A stretch of 64,000 nt of DNA, from assembly GCA_902492235.1 (NCBI GenBank), contig CABUKS010000004.1, forward strand, positions 28,731 through 92,730, given 5' to 3'. This document shows, piece after piece, positions 54,028 to 61,587 of the stretch. Both the position numbers and the translations under genes were made by a program. Below the pieces are notes generated by a model. The model saw only the letters and a program-made list of their open reading frames with translations. It was not told where the DNA came from and did not search any database. The DNA is from an uncultured Collinsella sp. (lineage in GTDB: Bacteria; Actinomycetota; Coriobacteriia; Coriobacteriales; Coriobacteriaceae). Numbering within the stretch: position 1 is the stretch's first letter; the number at the start of each line of letters is the position of its first letter.

Positions 54028-55368
54028 GTGAAGTCCCTCACCTCTTTTGCAAAGCGCTCAGCCCAGCTTGCCGCCGGCTTTGTCTGCGCTATCGCCCTTG
54101 CCGCCGGCGTGCCCACCGTCGCCGGCGCCCAAGTGCTCACGACCGACAATGTTTGCGGCAAAACCGCCGATGCGCGCGGCATCACGGCCGAAAACCTGCC
54201 CGATATCGATGCGACCAATGCCCTCGTCATGGGCAAAGACGGCACCGTCTACTATGCCCGCGACGCCGATGAGCAGGTCAAGATTGCCTCGATCACCAAG
54301 GTCATGACCGCAATCCTAACCGTCGAGAATTGCAAGATGGACGAGAAGGTCACGGTGAGCAACGCCGCAGCCACCGTGGGCAATTCGACCGCCGGCTTGC
54401 TCGAAGGCGACGAGCTTACCGTGGAGCAGGCGCTGCGCGGCCTGATGATTCCCTCGGGCAACGACGCCGCCATCGTGCTCGCCGAATATGTGGGCAAGAA
54501 GATCGACCCTAAGACCAAAGACGCCGAGGCCACATTTGTGAAGGCCATGAACGAGCGCGCTAAGAAGCTCGGCTGCACCGGCACGGTCTTTGAGAACCCA
54601 CACGGTCTGGACTTTGATGAGTGGGCTGGCGATATGCACTCAACCGCACACGACGTAGCGCTGATGATGCAGGAGGCCATGAAAAACGACACGATCCGCG
54701 AGGTCGTAGCGAGCGAGGATTCCTGGATCGAGGTCACGGGCGCCGACGGCGCCGACCATTCGCATTCCATGGACACGCATAACTATTTGCTGGGCCAAGA
54801 TGGCAACATCGGCGGCAAGACCGGCACCACCGACGACGCGGGCTATTGCTTTACGAGCGCCTACAACCGCGACGGCGACGAGATCTACACCGTTATTTTG
54901 AACTCCACCACCACCGATCAGCGCTTTACCGATACCGCAACCCTTGCCAATTGGTACTACGGTCATAAGGTGACGGTCGCGATCGCCAACACGCAGGAAA
55001 AGACCGCCAACGGCAACCCGCTTATGGCGCGCATCGGTCAAACCGACTGGACGGATAAGACGATCGACGCCACGCTCGCCGACCCCACGGTGCAAGCGAC
55101 CGTGTTTTCCCTTGCCGGCGAGGTGACCGAAAAGGTTAGCTACGACGATCTTTCGGGCACGGTGCATGTGGGCGACAAGGTGGGCAGCGTTACGCTCAAG
55201 CAGGACGGCACCAAGATTGCCGTCGTGGATTTGGTTGCCGACGAGGAAGGTGCAGGGCCGAATCCCATTGAATGGCTCCTTGTGAAGCTCGACCGCCTGG
55301 GCCGCCGCATCGACAACCGCCCGCTCACAGCCGAGAGCGAGACCGTAGCCAAGGCGCCCGAGATGTAA
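54028..55368 (+). CDS. dacA: D-alanyl-D-alanine carboxypeptidase (PBP5-type, S11)
   Basis: The 446-residue secreted protein trims the terminal D-Ala of peptidoglycan stem peptides. It has an N-terminal signal peptide (hydrophobic AAGFVCAIALAAGVPTVAGA, about 15-34), active-site S88-I-T-K91, S143-G-N, and K264-T-G, then a C-terminal beta domain and an amphipathic stretch (EWLLVKLDRLGRRI) that could hold it at the membrane. GTG 54028 is chosen because a TATACT -10-like site at 53983-53988 would place the transcript start near 53995, too close to GTG 54001. It is divergent from VanR-like and followed by a strong terminator. Confidence 0.88.
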   Translation: MKSLTSFAKRSAQLAAGFVCAIALAAGVPTVAGAQVLTTDNVCGKTADARGITAENLPDIDATNALVMGKDGTVYYARDADEQVKIASITKVMTAILTVENCKMDEKVTVSNAAATVGNSTAGLLEGDELTVEQALRGLMIPSGNDAAIVLAEYVGKKIDPKTKDAEATFVKAMNERAKKLGCTGTVFENPHGLDFDEWAGDMHSTAHDVALMMQEAMKNDTIREVVASEDSWIEVTGADGADHSHSMDTHNYLLGQDGNIGGKTGTTDDAGYCFTSAYNRDGDEIYTVILNSTTTDQRFTDTATLANWYYGHKVTVAIANTQEKTANGNPLMARIGQTDWTDKTIDATLADPTVQATVFSLAGEVTEKVSYDDLSGTVHVGDKVGSVTLKQDGTKIAVVDLVADEEGAGPNPIEWLLVKLDRLGRRIDNRPLTAESETVAKAPEM

Positions 55369-55392
55369 GATCGAAGAACAATACACTCGCTG

Positions 55393-55426
55393 AAAGGAGG
55401 TGTCCGAAAGGATGCCTCCTTTTTTT
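55393..55426 (+). terminator. Terminator of dacA
   Basis: AAAGGAGG / CCTCCTTT forms an 8-bp stem with a 14-nt loop and is followed by a T-run on the plus strand. It lies 24 bp after the stop codon. Confidence 0.9.
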
Positions 55427-55428
55427 GA

Positions 55429-55527
55429 GGGTTCGAATCCCCAGCGCCCTTTCTCGATAATAAAAAAGGGCCCCCGATGGGACCCTTCTTTAAAGTTAAA
55501 CTGGCGGAGAGCTGGGGATTCGAACCC
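55429..55527. repeat. tRNA-Ser T-arm duplicated in inverted orientation around its terminator
   Basis: GGGTTCGAATCCCCAGC at 55429-55445 is the exact 17-bp complement of 55511-55527, which is the T-arm of the tRNA-Ser gene. The tRNA's terminator hairpin (55466-55487) lies between the arms. The left copy has no rest-of-tRNA around it. This is the same outer-arm/inner-terminator layout seen elsewhere in the window. Confidence 0.8.
55466..55487 (-). terminator. Terminator of tRNA-Ser
   Basis: AAGGGCCCC / GGGACCCTT forms a 9-bp stem (one mismatch) followed on minus by TTTTTTA, 15 bp past the tRNA 3' end. Confidence 0.8.
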
Positions 55528-55592
55528 CAGATGCCCTTTTGGGGCATACTCGCTTAGCAGGCGAGCACCTTCGGCCTCTCGGTCAGCTCTCC
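55502..55592 (-). tRNA. tRNA-Ser (anticodon GCU)
   Basis: Minus-strand sequence GGAGAGCTGACCGAG... folds as a class II tRNA with acceptor GGAGAGC/GCTCTCC, anticodon stem CTCGC with loop CTGCTAA (anticodon GCU), a long variable arm (TATGCCCCAAAAGGGCAT), T-arm CTGGGGTTCGAATCCCCAG and encoded CCA. It reads AGC and AGU codons. All features of tRNA-Ser are intact. Confidence 0.97.
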
Positions 55593-55684
55593 GTAACAGC
55601 CGTTCTATAGTAACCAAACAGCCAAGGATGGGCAAGAGGAAATTTTCTAATTGCCTAGCATCCTTTCCTCCTTGGAGGCTTCGC

Positions 55685-58126
55685 CTACCCCAGCGAGCGG
55701 TTGAGGGAGCCGAGCTCGTCGTTGCCCATGGTGCGCCACATTTGGAAGATGCAACCGCGTGCCAGGAAAAAGAAGCCGTTGTCGACCAGTTGCACAGCGG
55801 CATCTGCCAGCTGATTCGTCACGGCGGACACTGGCGGCAGCTCGAGTCCAGCCTTGCGGATGGTCTCGACCGCCTCCTCGAACGTCGGAGGCTCGCTGAC
55901 GCCCATCTCATTCATAAGGCCCTGCATTTCTTCCAGCGCACTACTGCCCGATTCCTCGCCGCGCGGCACCAGACGGTAACAAGCCAGCGCTAGGTCGAGC
56001 TGATCGCAATTCCAATAGGCAAACGCCAAGCGATAGAACAGGTAGCCGATTGCAGAACGATCGCTGGCAATACGTAGGCCGTGGCGCGCCACCTCGATAA
56101 TCTCGTCAAAGCGCTCCAGACGCGCAAGCACGTTGATGAGCGCAAAGTGCGATTGCATGGACGAGCGTGCCAGATCGTAAAGATGGCGCACCTCGGGCAG
56201 TGCTCGTTCAAAGTCCTCTTGCTCGGCGTAAAAGCTGCAGATCTCGTGCTGGGCAAAGTACAGTGCATCGGGCGCACGAAGGATTCGCACAGAGCGGTCT
56301 TCTTCCAACACCGGTAGCACCATGCGCACCAGCTGGTTATCGCAAAACTGCGTTTGAACCGGACCTGTCGCCAAAAGCTCGGCGACGGCGCACTTAGCCT
56401 CCAACTCCTCGACAAGACGAGAAAAGCCTTCAAAAGCACCTGTACGGTCGACTTTTGCCTGCTCGCGCAATTCAACAACACGGGCCACGTATGGGTCGTC
56501 GTCCTCTTCCATGACCTCCAACTCGTCAGCCGTATCGGCAAGCAGCAGATCGCGCAGCGCCGGCGGCAGTGTGCGATGGTCATCACGCGGACGAGCATGA
56601 ACCTCCGCAGGCTCAATCGTCTCCGGAGCGGTTGACTCATACGCCTCAAGCACACGCTTGCACGGCATATCGTCCATGTCCATGCTCTCAAGATCCTTGG
56701 CGACAGGCACGCAATCGGCCAGATAGGCCGCGCGCCCAAAGAAATACGTTGCGACAACGCGCTCGCCCTGCTCACTGTCGGGAGCAGCAATCTGCACATA
56801 GCAGCGCGTGATGCAGGTGCCCGCGGCAAAACACGCTGCCGCAAGCGTAAGTGCCACGCGCGCATCGTGCTCCGCGGCCCAGATCGCGCGCATGTCCTCG
56901 TCCAGCTCGCGCCAGGCGTCATCCTGAGCGTCGTATTCACGTTGCGGCATGGCATCAACGACAGACCGCCCAAACCGAACGAGCATAATCCCCTCGGCAA
57001 CGTTTGCCCGATAGGTATAGTCGAGCCGTGTGACCACGTTAAGCGCCTCGACAATACGCGCGAAGCGGGTACGCACATCCCACTCACCGCCCGGCTGGCA
57101 AGCCACCGTACCCGGTTTGCCCCACGGGTTATCGCTCGAGGCCGTATCGAGCAGTCGGGGAACATCGTTGGTCGTCTTGGCGATATGCCACGCATCAAAG
57201 AGCGCGCAGCCCTCAAGGCTCGGCGAGGATGCCGCAGGGGCCAATCCGGCCCCGATGCGCTCGAGGATGCCAGAGAGGCGGTTGAGACGGCACTCGATGG
57301 CAAGCAGCATGTCAATCTCGTCCTGGTCCAGCAGGCTACGATCAAAATTGAGATAGAAAAGCTTTGAGCGATCGATGCGAGCCAGGCTCATCTCGGACTT
57401 GGCGGCGATGGTGCGCAGTCGGGGCAAGTCGACCTCGCTCATAAGGGCGGCCGCATAACGCTCGATACCGCTCGGATTCTCGGCATGGTCGACACGGTAG
57501 AGCAGCGTCTCGATAGCGTCAGGTAGCGGTGCCGTGTTAAAGCCCAAAAACACCTCGACCGGCTCGGGCAACTTTACGAGCTTTATTTTGTCGACAACGT
57601 TTTGCATGTCCGCATCGAGACCGTCGACGCCCGCCGTGTTCGCAATAGCGCTTTCGGAGTTGGCAAATATCACGTAGCGCAAGAACATCGAGGCCATGAA
57701 CTCGCCGTAAGGAAGGGCGCGGGTCGAATTCCATGTCTCGTGGTCGGACTGCTCGCGCATGGGGCCTTCGGGAGAGCCGATGACTCGCGCCCGGGAGCGC
57801 ATCGTCCCATCGGTACCCCTGACTGCAATCTCACCGATGTTGGAATCGGACTCGTCAAGAATCAGCTGCATGTCGGGATCGTCGGGCAGCGATACTTCGT
57901 TAACGGGACGGTCCACCTTATAGACCTCACCCGAAACGCTCACGTAGCCCAAAAGCGACACATGACTTTTGCCGACGAATTCGACGACATAGCATGATTC
58001 ATGCGGGTCCTCGCCAAAGAGCTTCCAAACCACGCCATACGAGCGTCCCGCAGGCTGCTCGGGCATGGCCGGAAAGCGCTTTTTGGGATCAAGAAACCTG
58101 AGCTTGTATGTCGGACGCTCTGCCAC
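55685..58126 (-). CDS. Large unrecognised protein with C-terminal TPR-like repeats
   Basis: The 813-residue cytosolic protein has no signal peptide or membrane segments. The C-terminal third (about 600-790) holds helical pairs of TPR type (EICSFYAEQEDFERALPEVRHLYDLAR, LINVLARLERFDEIIEVARHGL, LAFAYWNCDQLDLALACYRLV). The N-terminal two thirds is acidic, starts MAERPTYKLRFLDPKKRF, and shows no fold I recognise. It starts at GTG 58126. It stands alone between tRNA-Ser and the tRNA-Arg array. The overall look is of a lineage-specific scaffolding or tally protein; function unknown. Confidence 0.75.
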   Translation of the reverse strand: MAERPTYKLRFLDPKKRFPAMPEQPAGRSYGVVWKLFGEDPHESCYVVEFVGKSHVSLLGYVSVSGEVYKVDRPVNEVSLPDDPDMQLILDESDSNIGEIAVRGTDGTMRSRARVIGSPEGPMREQSDHETWNSTRALPYGEFMASMFLRYVIFANSESAIANTAGVDGLDADMQNVVDKIKLVKLPEPVEVFLGFNTAPLPDAIETLLYRVDHAENPSGIERYAAALMSEVDLPRLRTIAAKSEMSLARIDRSKLFYLNFDRSLLDQDEIDMLLAIECRLNRLSGILERIGAGLAPAASSPSLEGCALFDAWHIAKTTNDVPRLLDTASSDNPWGKPGTVACQPGGEWDVRTRFARIVEALNVVTRLDYTYRANVAEGIMLVRFGRSVVDAMPQREYDAQDDAWRELDEDMRAIWAAEHDARVALTLAAACFAAGTCITRCYVQIAAPDSEQGERVVATYFFGRAAYLADCVPVAKDLESMDMDDMPCKRVLEAYESTAPETIEPAEVHARPRDDHRTLPPALRDLLLADTADELEVMEEDDDPYVARVVELREQAKVDRTGAFEGFSRLVEELEAKCAVAELLATGPVQTQFCDNQLVRMVLPVLEEDRSVRILRAPDALYFAQHEICSFYAEQEDFERALPEVRHLYDLARSSMQSHFALINVLARLERFDEIIEVARHGLRIASDRSAIGYLFYRLAFAYWNCDQLDLALACYRLVPRGEESGSSALEEMQGLMNEMGVSEPPTFEEAVETIRKAGLELPPVSAVTNQLADAAVQLVDNGFFFLARGCIFQMWRTMGNDELGSLNRSLG

Positions 58127-58299
58127 GAAATATCACCCTGATCGGTCGTCTAAAGAAAGAGCGCGCCACGGGCTCACCGAGGCGCATACTCGAAATCTTA
58201 CACGAGTCGATGAGAAATAGTCCCCTTTGACCGAGGCTCGAACCCATGTGGCGTCCGCCTAAAAGAAAAGCCCCCGTTGCCGGGAGCTTCAATCTCAAA

Positions 58300-58452
58300 T
58301 GGTGCGGCGTATAGGATTCCGCGCATCCGCTGCGCGGATCCGCACCGGCTTCGCCCGCCTGCCGGCGTGCTCGCCCGCTCGCTAAAAACGCTCCGCGTTT
58401 TCTTGGCGCTCGCGCCTCGACCGAAGTTCGAATCCATGCAGCGGCGGCATAA
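58300..58452 (-). pseudogene. tRNA-Arg 3'-end chimera, copy A
   Basis: The first 20 bp (58300-58319) equal the 3' end of the neighbouring tRNA-Arg genes, including CCA, then the sequence departs into a GC-rich module of small hairpins (ATCCGC/GCGGAT, AAAACGC/GCGTTTT) and ends in a T-arm-like GTTCGAATCC on the opposite strand. There is no acceptor 5' strand, so no functional tRNA can form. Nearly the same module is at 58964-59115. A tRNA-Arg-type terminator hairpin (58268-58289) follows it. Confidence 0.75.
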
Positions 58453-58457
58453 AAGAA

Positions 58458-58479
58458 AAGCCCCCGTTGCCGGAGGCTT
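58458..58479 (-). terminator. Terminator of tRNA-Arg copy 1
   Basis: AAGCCCCCG-ttgc-CGGAGGCTT is followed by TTTTCTTTTA on the minus strand. The same hairpin follows all three tRNA-Arg genes and both chimeras. Confidence 0.85.
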
Positions 58480-58489
58480 CAAGTTCAAT

Positions 58490-58566
58490 TGGTGCGGCGT
58501 ATAGGATTCGAACCTATGACGTTCTGATTCGTAGTCAGACCCTCTATCCAGCTGAGGTAACGCCGC
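58490..58566 (-). tRNA. tRNA-Arg (anticodon ACG), copy 1
   Basis: The 77-nt minus-strand sequence starts GCGGCGTTACCTCAGC and has acceptor GCGGCGT/ACGCCGC, anticodon arm TCTGA-CTACGAA-TCAGA (ACG, read as ICG), T-arm ATAGGTTCGAATCCTAT and encoded CCA. It is identical to the copies at 58724-58800 and 59155-59231. Confidence 0.97.
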
Positions 58567-58690
58567 GACTTGTTGATTATTATGCACATGGACTGAATAA
58601 TCGTCAAGCGTTTTTCAAAAAAAGTTATTGAATTTGATTTTTACTCATTTTAATCACTTGATGCGATCTTCGACGCATCGCGATATAAAA

Positions 58691-58712
58691 AAGCCCCCGT
58701 TGCCGGAGGCTT
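58691..58712 (-). terminator. Terminator of tRNA-Arg copy 2
   Basis: The same hairpin as for copy 1 (AAGCCCCCG / CGGAGGCTT) is followed on minus by TTTTATATCG. The preceding unit lacks the T-arm-like sequence found in the others. Confidence 0.85.
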
Positions 58713-58723
58713 TAAAATTCAAT

Positions 58724-58800
58724 TGGTGCGGCGTATAGGATTCGAACCTATGACGTTCTGATTCGTAGTCAGACCCTCTATCCAGCTGAGGTAACGCCGC
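58724..58800 (-). tRNA. tRNA-Arg (anticodon ACG), copy 2
   Basis: Identical over 77 nt to copies 1 and 3, with encoded CCA. The flanking sequence upstream (58801-58880) differs from those of the other copies except for a shared GATTATTATGCAC motif also found 5' of copy 1. Confidence 0.97.
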
Positions 58801-58963
58801 AACGCACGGATTATTATGCACGTGACCCCTCGATGGGTCAAGCGACAATTTGGAAAAATTTTACGAAGTAATGATTAAGATGCTCGCGCCTCGACCGAGG
58901 TTCGAATCCATGCGGTGTTGCCATAAAAGAAAAGCCCCCGTTGCCGGAGGCTTTAAGTTCGAT

Positions 58964-59115
58964 TGGTGCGGCGTATAGGATTCCGCGCATCCGCTTCGCG
59001 GATCCGCACCGGCTTCGCCCGCCTGCCGGCGCGCTCGCCCGCGGGCTAAAAACGCTCCGCGTTTTCTTTACGCCCGCGCCTCGACCGAGGTTCGAATCCA
59101 TGCAGTGCCAACGTA
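58964..59115 (-). pseudogene. tRNA-Arg 3'-end chimera, copy B
   Basis: This is nearly identical to the module at 58300-58452. The tRNA-Arg 3' end is present at 58964-58983 (GGTGCGGCGTATAGGATTC), then the same GC-rich run of hairpins and a T-arm-like GGTTCGAATCC (59089-59099) on the plus strand. It has no acceptor 5' half. A terminator of tRNA-Arg type (58932-58953) follows it. Confidence 0.75.
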
Positions 59116-59121
59116 AAAGAA

Positions 59122-59143
59122 AAGCCCCCGTTGCCGGAGGCTT
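59122..59143 (-). terminator. Terminator of tRNA-Arg copy 3
   Basis: AAGCCCCCG / CGGAGGCTT with a TTGC loop, followed by TTTTCTTTTACG on minus. Confidence 0.85.
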
Positions 59144-59154
59144 TCAATTTCAAT

Positions 59155-59231
59155 TGGTGCGGCGTATAGGATTCGAACCTATGACGTTCTGATTCGTAGT
59201 CAGACCCTCTATCCAGCTGAGGTAACGCCGC
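59155..59231 (-). tRNA. tRNA-Arg (anticodon ACG), copy 3
   Basis: Identical over 77 nt to copies 1 and 2. It is the first in transcription order. The region 59232-59308 upstream is AT-rich and probably holds its promoter. Confidence 0.97.
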
Positions 59232-59308
59232 AGCGCAAGACATATAAAACCACTTTAGCTTATTGGAGTCAAGCACAATCTCAAACTTTTTTGTGGAACG
59301 CAGTTTTG

Positions 59309-59686
59309 TCATGCTGCTCCGCATATACCGCCGTTCCCCGTACGATCGATTGGCTTTTCGATCACGTCAAACTTGGCATCAAGTTCCCTCAGGAGCGATC
59401 TCACCCGCTGGGCACAATCATAATCGGCAAACGAGATACTCAGCATGCGCGCGACCTGGTTGGAAGTCCCAACTCCATAGAAGTGCTCCAGCGCCACAAG
59501 CCCCTCGTGCGCCACAAACGTCTCGACCACATGCGGCGACTCCTCAAAGCACCATTGTGTCAACGGACCCTCACTCGTCTGCCGAACCACCAGGCCGCCC
59601 ATGCCAGACGGCTCACACGTTACAAGCAGGTACTCCCCGCCCTCGTCGCTCTCAAACAAAACCACCCGATCATCAAACAGCTCCAT
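59309..59686 (-). CDS. Small unrecognised protein
   Basis: The 125-residue acidic protein starts MELFDDRVVLFESDEGGEYLLVTCEPSG and has no signal peptide or membrane segment. It appears to be a compact alpha/beta domain; the C-terminal half (SFADYDCAQRVRSLLRELDAKFDVI) looks helical. The ATG at 59686 is preceded by AAAGGGGACGCG, a good ribosome site, so it is probably expressed. No family is recognised. It lies between the tRNA-Arg array and serS, with a 173-bp AT-rich gap upstream. Confidence 0.7.
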   Translation of the reverse strand: MELFDDRVVLFESDEGGEYLLVTCEPSGMGGLVVRQTSEGPLTQWCFEESPHVVETFVAHEGLVALEHFYGVGTSNQVARMLSISFADYDCAQRVRSLLRELDAKFDVIEKPIDRTGNGGICGAA

Positions 59687-59812
59687 CGCGTCCCCTTTCT
59701 CTCGCTCTTATTTAGCAAAAGCATAACAGGTAGATAGCTGTATACAGAACAGTTGTTCGTGTGTTTTCTATTGAGCTGTCCGCACGGCATGATATGGACC
59801 TGCGCACGAAAT

Positions 59813-59836
59813 AGGGCGCCCCCGAAGGAGCGCCCT
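59813..59836 (-). terminator. Terminator of serS
   Basis: AGGGCGC / GCGCCCT forms a 7-bp stem, extended by CCCC/GG pairs, followed by ATTTCG on minus, 24 bp after the stop. The T-tract is short. Confidence 0.72.
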
Positions 59837-59859
59837 TGCATATCCCCTATGCAGCCAAG

Positions 59860-61143
59860 TTACGCGACCGGCTCGATCTTCTCGAGACCGCCCATGTAAG
59901 GACGCAGAACCTCGGGGATCGTGATGGTGCCGTCGGCGTTCTGGTAATTCTCCAGAATGGCGGCCATGGTGCGGCCGGCCGGCAGGCCGGAACCGTTGAG
60001 AGTGTGCAAGTAGCGCGAACCCTTGAAGTTCTCGGGGTCGCGATACTTGATGTTGGCGCGGCGAGCCTGGAAGTCACCGCAGTTGGAGCAGGAGCTGATC
60101 TCCTTGTAGGCGTTGTAGCTCGGCAGCCAGACCTCGACGTCGTAGGTCTGACGGGCAGAGAAGCCCAAGTCGCCGGTGCACAGGCTAATCACGCGATACG
60201 GAAGGCCCAGCTGCTGCAGCAGGTACTCGGCCTCGGCGGTCATGCTCTCGAGCTCCTCGTCGGACTCCTCCGGCTTAGCGAACTTGACCATCTCGACCTT
60301 GTCGAACTCGTGCTGACGAATGATGCCGCGGGTGTCACGACCGGCGGAACCGGCCTCCTCACGGAAGCAGGGGGTGAAGGCGGTGTAGCGGCGCGGCAGG
60401 GTGTCGGCATCGAGGACCTCGCCGGCGTGCAGGTTGGTGAGCACGACCTCGGCGGTGGGGATCAGGAAGTTGTCACCCGAGACGTGATAGGCGTCGTCCT
60501 CGAACTTGGGCAGCTGACCCGTGCCAAACATGGTCTGACGCTTGACGACGATGGGCGGCCACCACTCCTTAAAACCACGGCTGGTGTGCGTATCGAGGAA
60601 GAAGTTGATGAGGGCGCGCTCCAGGCGGGCGCCGGCGCCACCGAGAACGGTAAAGCGGCTGCCGGAGAGCTTGTTGCCACGCTCGAAGTCGAGGATGTCC
60701 AGATCGGTGCCCAGATCCCAGTGCGGCTTAAAGTCGAAGTCGAACTCGCGCGGGGTGCCCCAGCGGCGACGCTCGATGTTCTCGTCCTCGTCCTTGCCGT
60801 ACGGCGTGGCCTCGCAAGGAATGTTGGGCAGGTGAGCCATGAAGTCGTACTGCTCCTGCTCGAGGGCAGTACGACGCTCGGCCAGACCGTCAATCTTCTC
60901 GTTGACGGCGCGCACGGCCTCCTTGGCGGCCTCGGCCTCCTCCTTCTTGCCCTCCTTCATCAGGGCGCCGATCTTCTTGGACTCGGCATTGCGCGTAGCC
61001 TGGAGTTCCTCGACCTCGGTGATGACGGCACGGCGCTCGTCGTCGAGCTCAAAGAACTTCTCGCGATCCCAAGACGTCTGGCGGTTAGCCATGGCGACAT
61101 CGATGGCATCGGGATTCTCGCGAACAAACTTGATATCAAGCAT
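59860..61143 (-). CDS. serS: Seryl-tRNA synthetase
   Basis: The 427-residue enzyme charges tRNA-Ser. It has the N-terminal coiled-coil arm (about 30-100, ERRAVITEVEELQATRNAESKKIGALMKEGKKEEA) that grips the long variable arm, motif 2 CFREEAGSAGRDTRGIIRQHEFDKVEM, and motif 3 LNGSGLPAGRTMAAILEN. The ATG at 61143 (MLDIKFVRENPDAI, the usual opening) has GGAGG 5 nt upstream. Divergent from the small membrane protein gene. The tRNA-Ser gene is 4 kb away on the same strand. Confidence 0.95.
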   Translation of the reverse strand: MLDIKFVRENPDAIDVAMANRQTSWDREKFFELDDERRAVITEVEELQATRNAESKKIGALMKEGKKEEAEAAKEAVRAVNEKIDGLAERRTALEQEQYDFMAHLPNIPCEATPYGKDEDENIERRRWGTPREFDFDFKPHWDLGTDLDILDFERGNKLSGSRFTVLGGAGARLERALINFFLDTHTSRGFKEWWPPIVVKRQTMFGTGQLPKFEDDAYHVSGDNFLIPTAEVVLTNLHAGEVLDADTLPRRYTAFTPCFREEAGSAGRDTRGIIRQHEFDKVEMVKFAKPEESDEELESMTAEAEYLLQQLGLPYRVISLCTGDLGFSARQTYDVEVWLPSYNAYKEISSCSNCGDFQARRANIKYRDPENFKGSRYLHTLNGSGLPAGRTMAAILENYQNADGTITIPEVLRPYMGGLEKIEPVA

Positions 61144-61254
61144 TAGATCCTCCGGCGATATACATTCCATTTAGGTTGCAACCTTGTACATGTATGGGCA
61201 AGTATATACTTATGAGCGTTTACGACCCAACTCAACTACGCAAGAAGGCACCCA

Positions 61255-61428
61255 ATGGACGCAGTTTTTTCCTTTTTGTTTGGCACCCGCACCGGTTTTG
61301 CCATCCTTTTCGCCGGCGGCATCCTGTTATTTGCGATTCTTGCCTTTGTAATGGAGAAGCGTACCCATAAGATGTACGTCGACCGCGGACCCAAGTCCGA
61401 GGATGAGGAAGACAGCTTCTGGGACTAA
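61255..61428 (+). CDS. Small single-span membrane protein (57 aa)
   Basis: An ATG at 61255 opens a 57-residue frame: MDAVFSFLFGTRTGFAILFAGGILLFAILAFVMEKRTHKM, then a charged tail ending SEDEEDSFWD. It has one membrane segment (about 13-33) and a short acidic C-terminus. AGAAGG lies 6 nt upstream and a TATACT-like -10 is at 61204-61209, supporting expression. It is divergent from serS and followed by the composite hairpin shared with proC. No family is recognised; position and size suggest a membrane-associated modulator, which is a guess. Confidence 0.65.
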   Translation: MDAVFSFLFGTRTGFAILFAGGILLFAILAFVMEKRTHKMYVDRGPKSEDEEDSFWD

Positions 61429-61439
61429 CCTGCCAAAAA

Positions 61440-61586
61440 GGGACAGGTTTATTTTGGTCTGTTTTATCTGAGCAAACGCAAGCGCCCCGCAACTGGAATT
61501 GAGCCAGTTGCGGGGCGCTTTTCGCTAAAAGGACAAAACCGCAGAAAATACCTGCCAAAAATAAACCCGTCCTTTTTTTGGTCGGT
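61440..61586. repeat. Nested inverted repeat between the small membrane gene and proC; dispersed repeat copy 2
   Basis: The left arm (61440-61479, GGGACAGGTTTATTTTGG...) is the second copy of the repeat at 5745-5785. A degenerate inverted copy (GGACGGGTTTATTTTTGG on minus) is at about 61549-61586 and abuts the proC stop. A terminator stem (61480-61520) lies between them. Confidence 0.72.
61480..61520. terminator. Bidirectional terminator between the small membrane gene and proC
   Basis: AAGCGCCCCGCAACTGG and its exact complement form a 17-bp stem with a 7-nt loop. Plus-strand TTTTCGC and minus-strand TGCGTTTGC follow; the plus-strand side is the stronger. Confidence 0.82.
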
Positions 61587-61587
61587 T

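Noticed and set aside
58198..59192. Small open frames through the tRNA-Arg array encoding peptides with GFEPRS
   Set aside because: They translate the T-arm (GGATTCGAACC) and hairpin sequences; they overlap intact tRNAs and have no ribosome sites.
61212..61370. Frame starting MSVYDPTQLRKKAPNG upstream of and overlapping the 57-aa gene
   Set aside because: It has no good ribosome site and the overlapping frame has hydrophobic and charged segments typical of a real small membrane protein.
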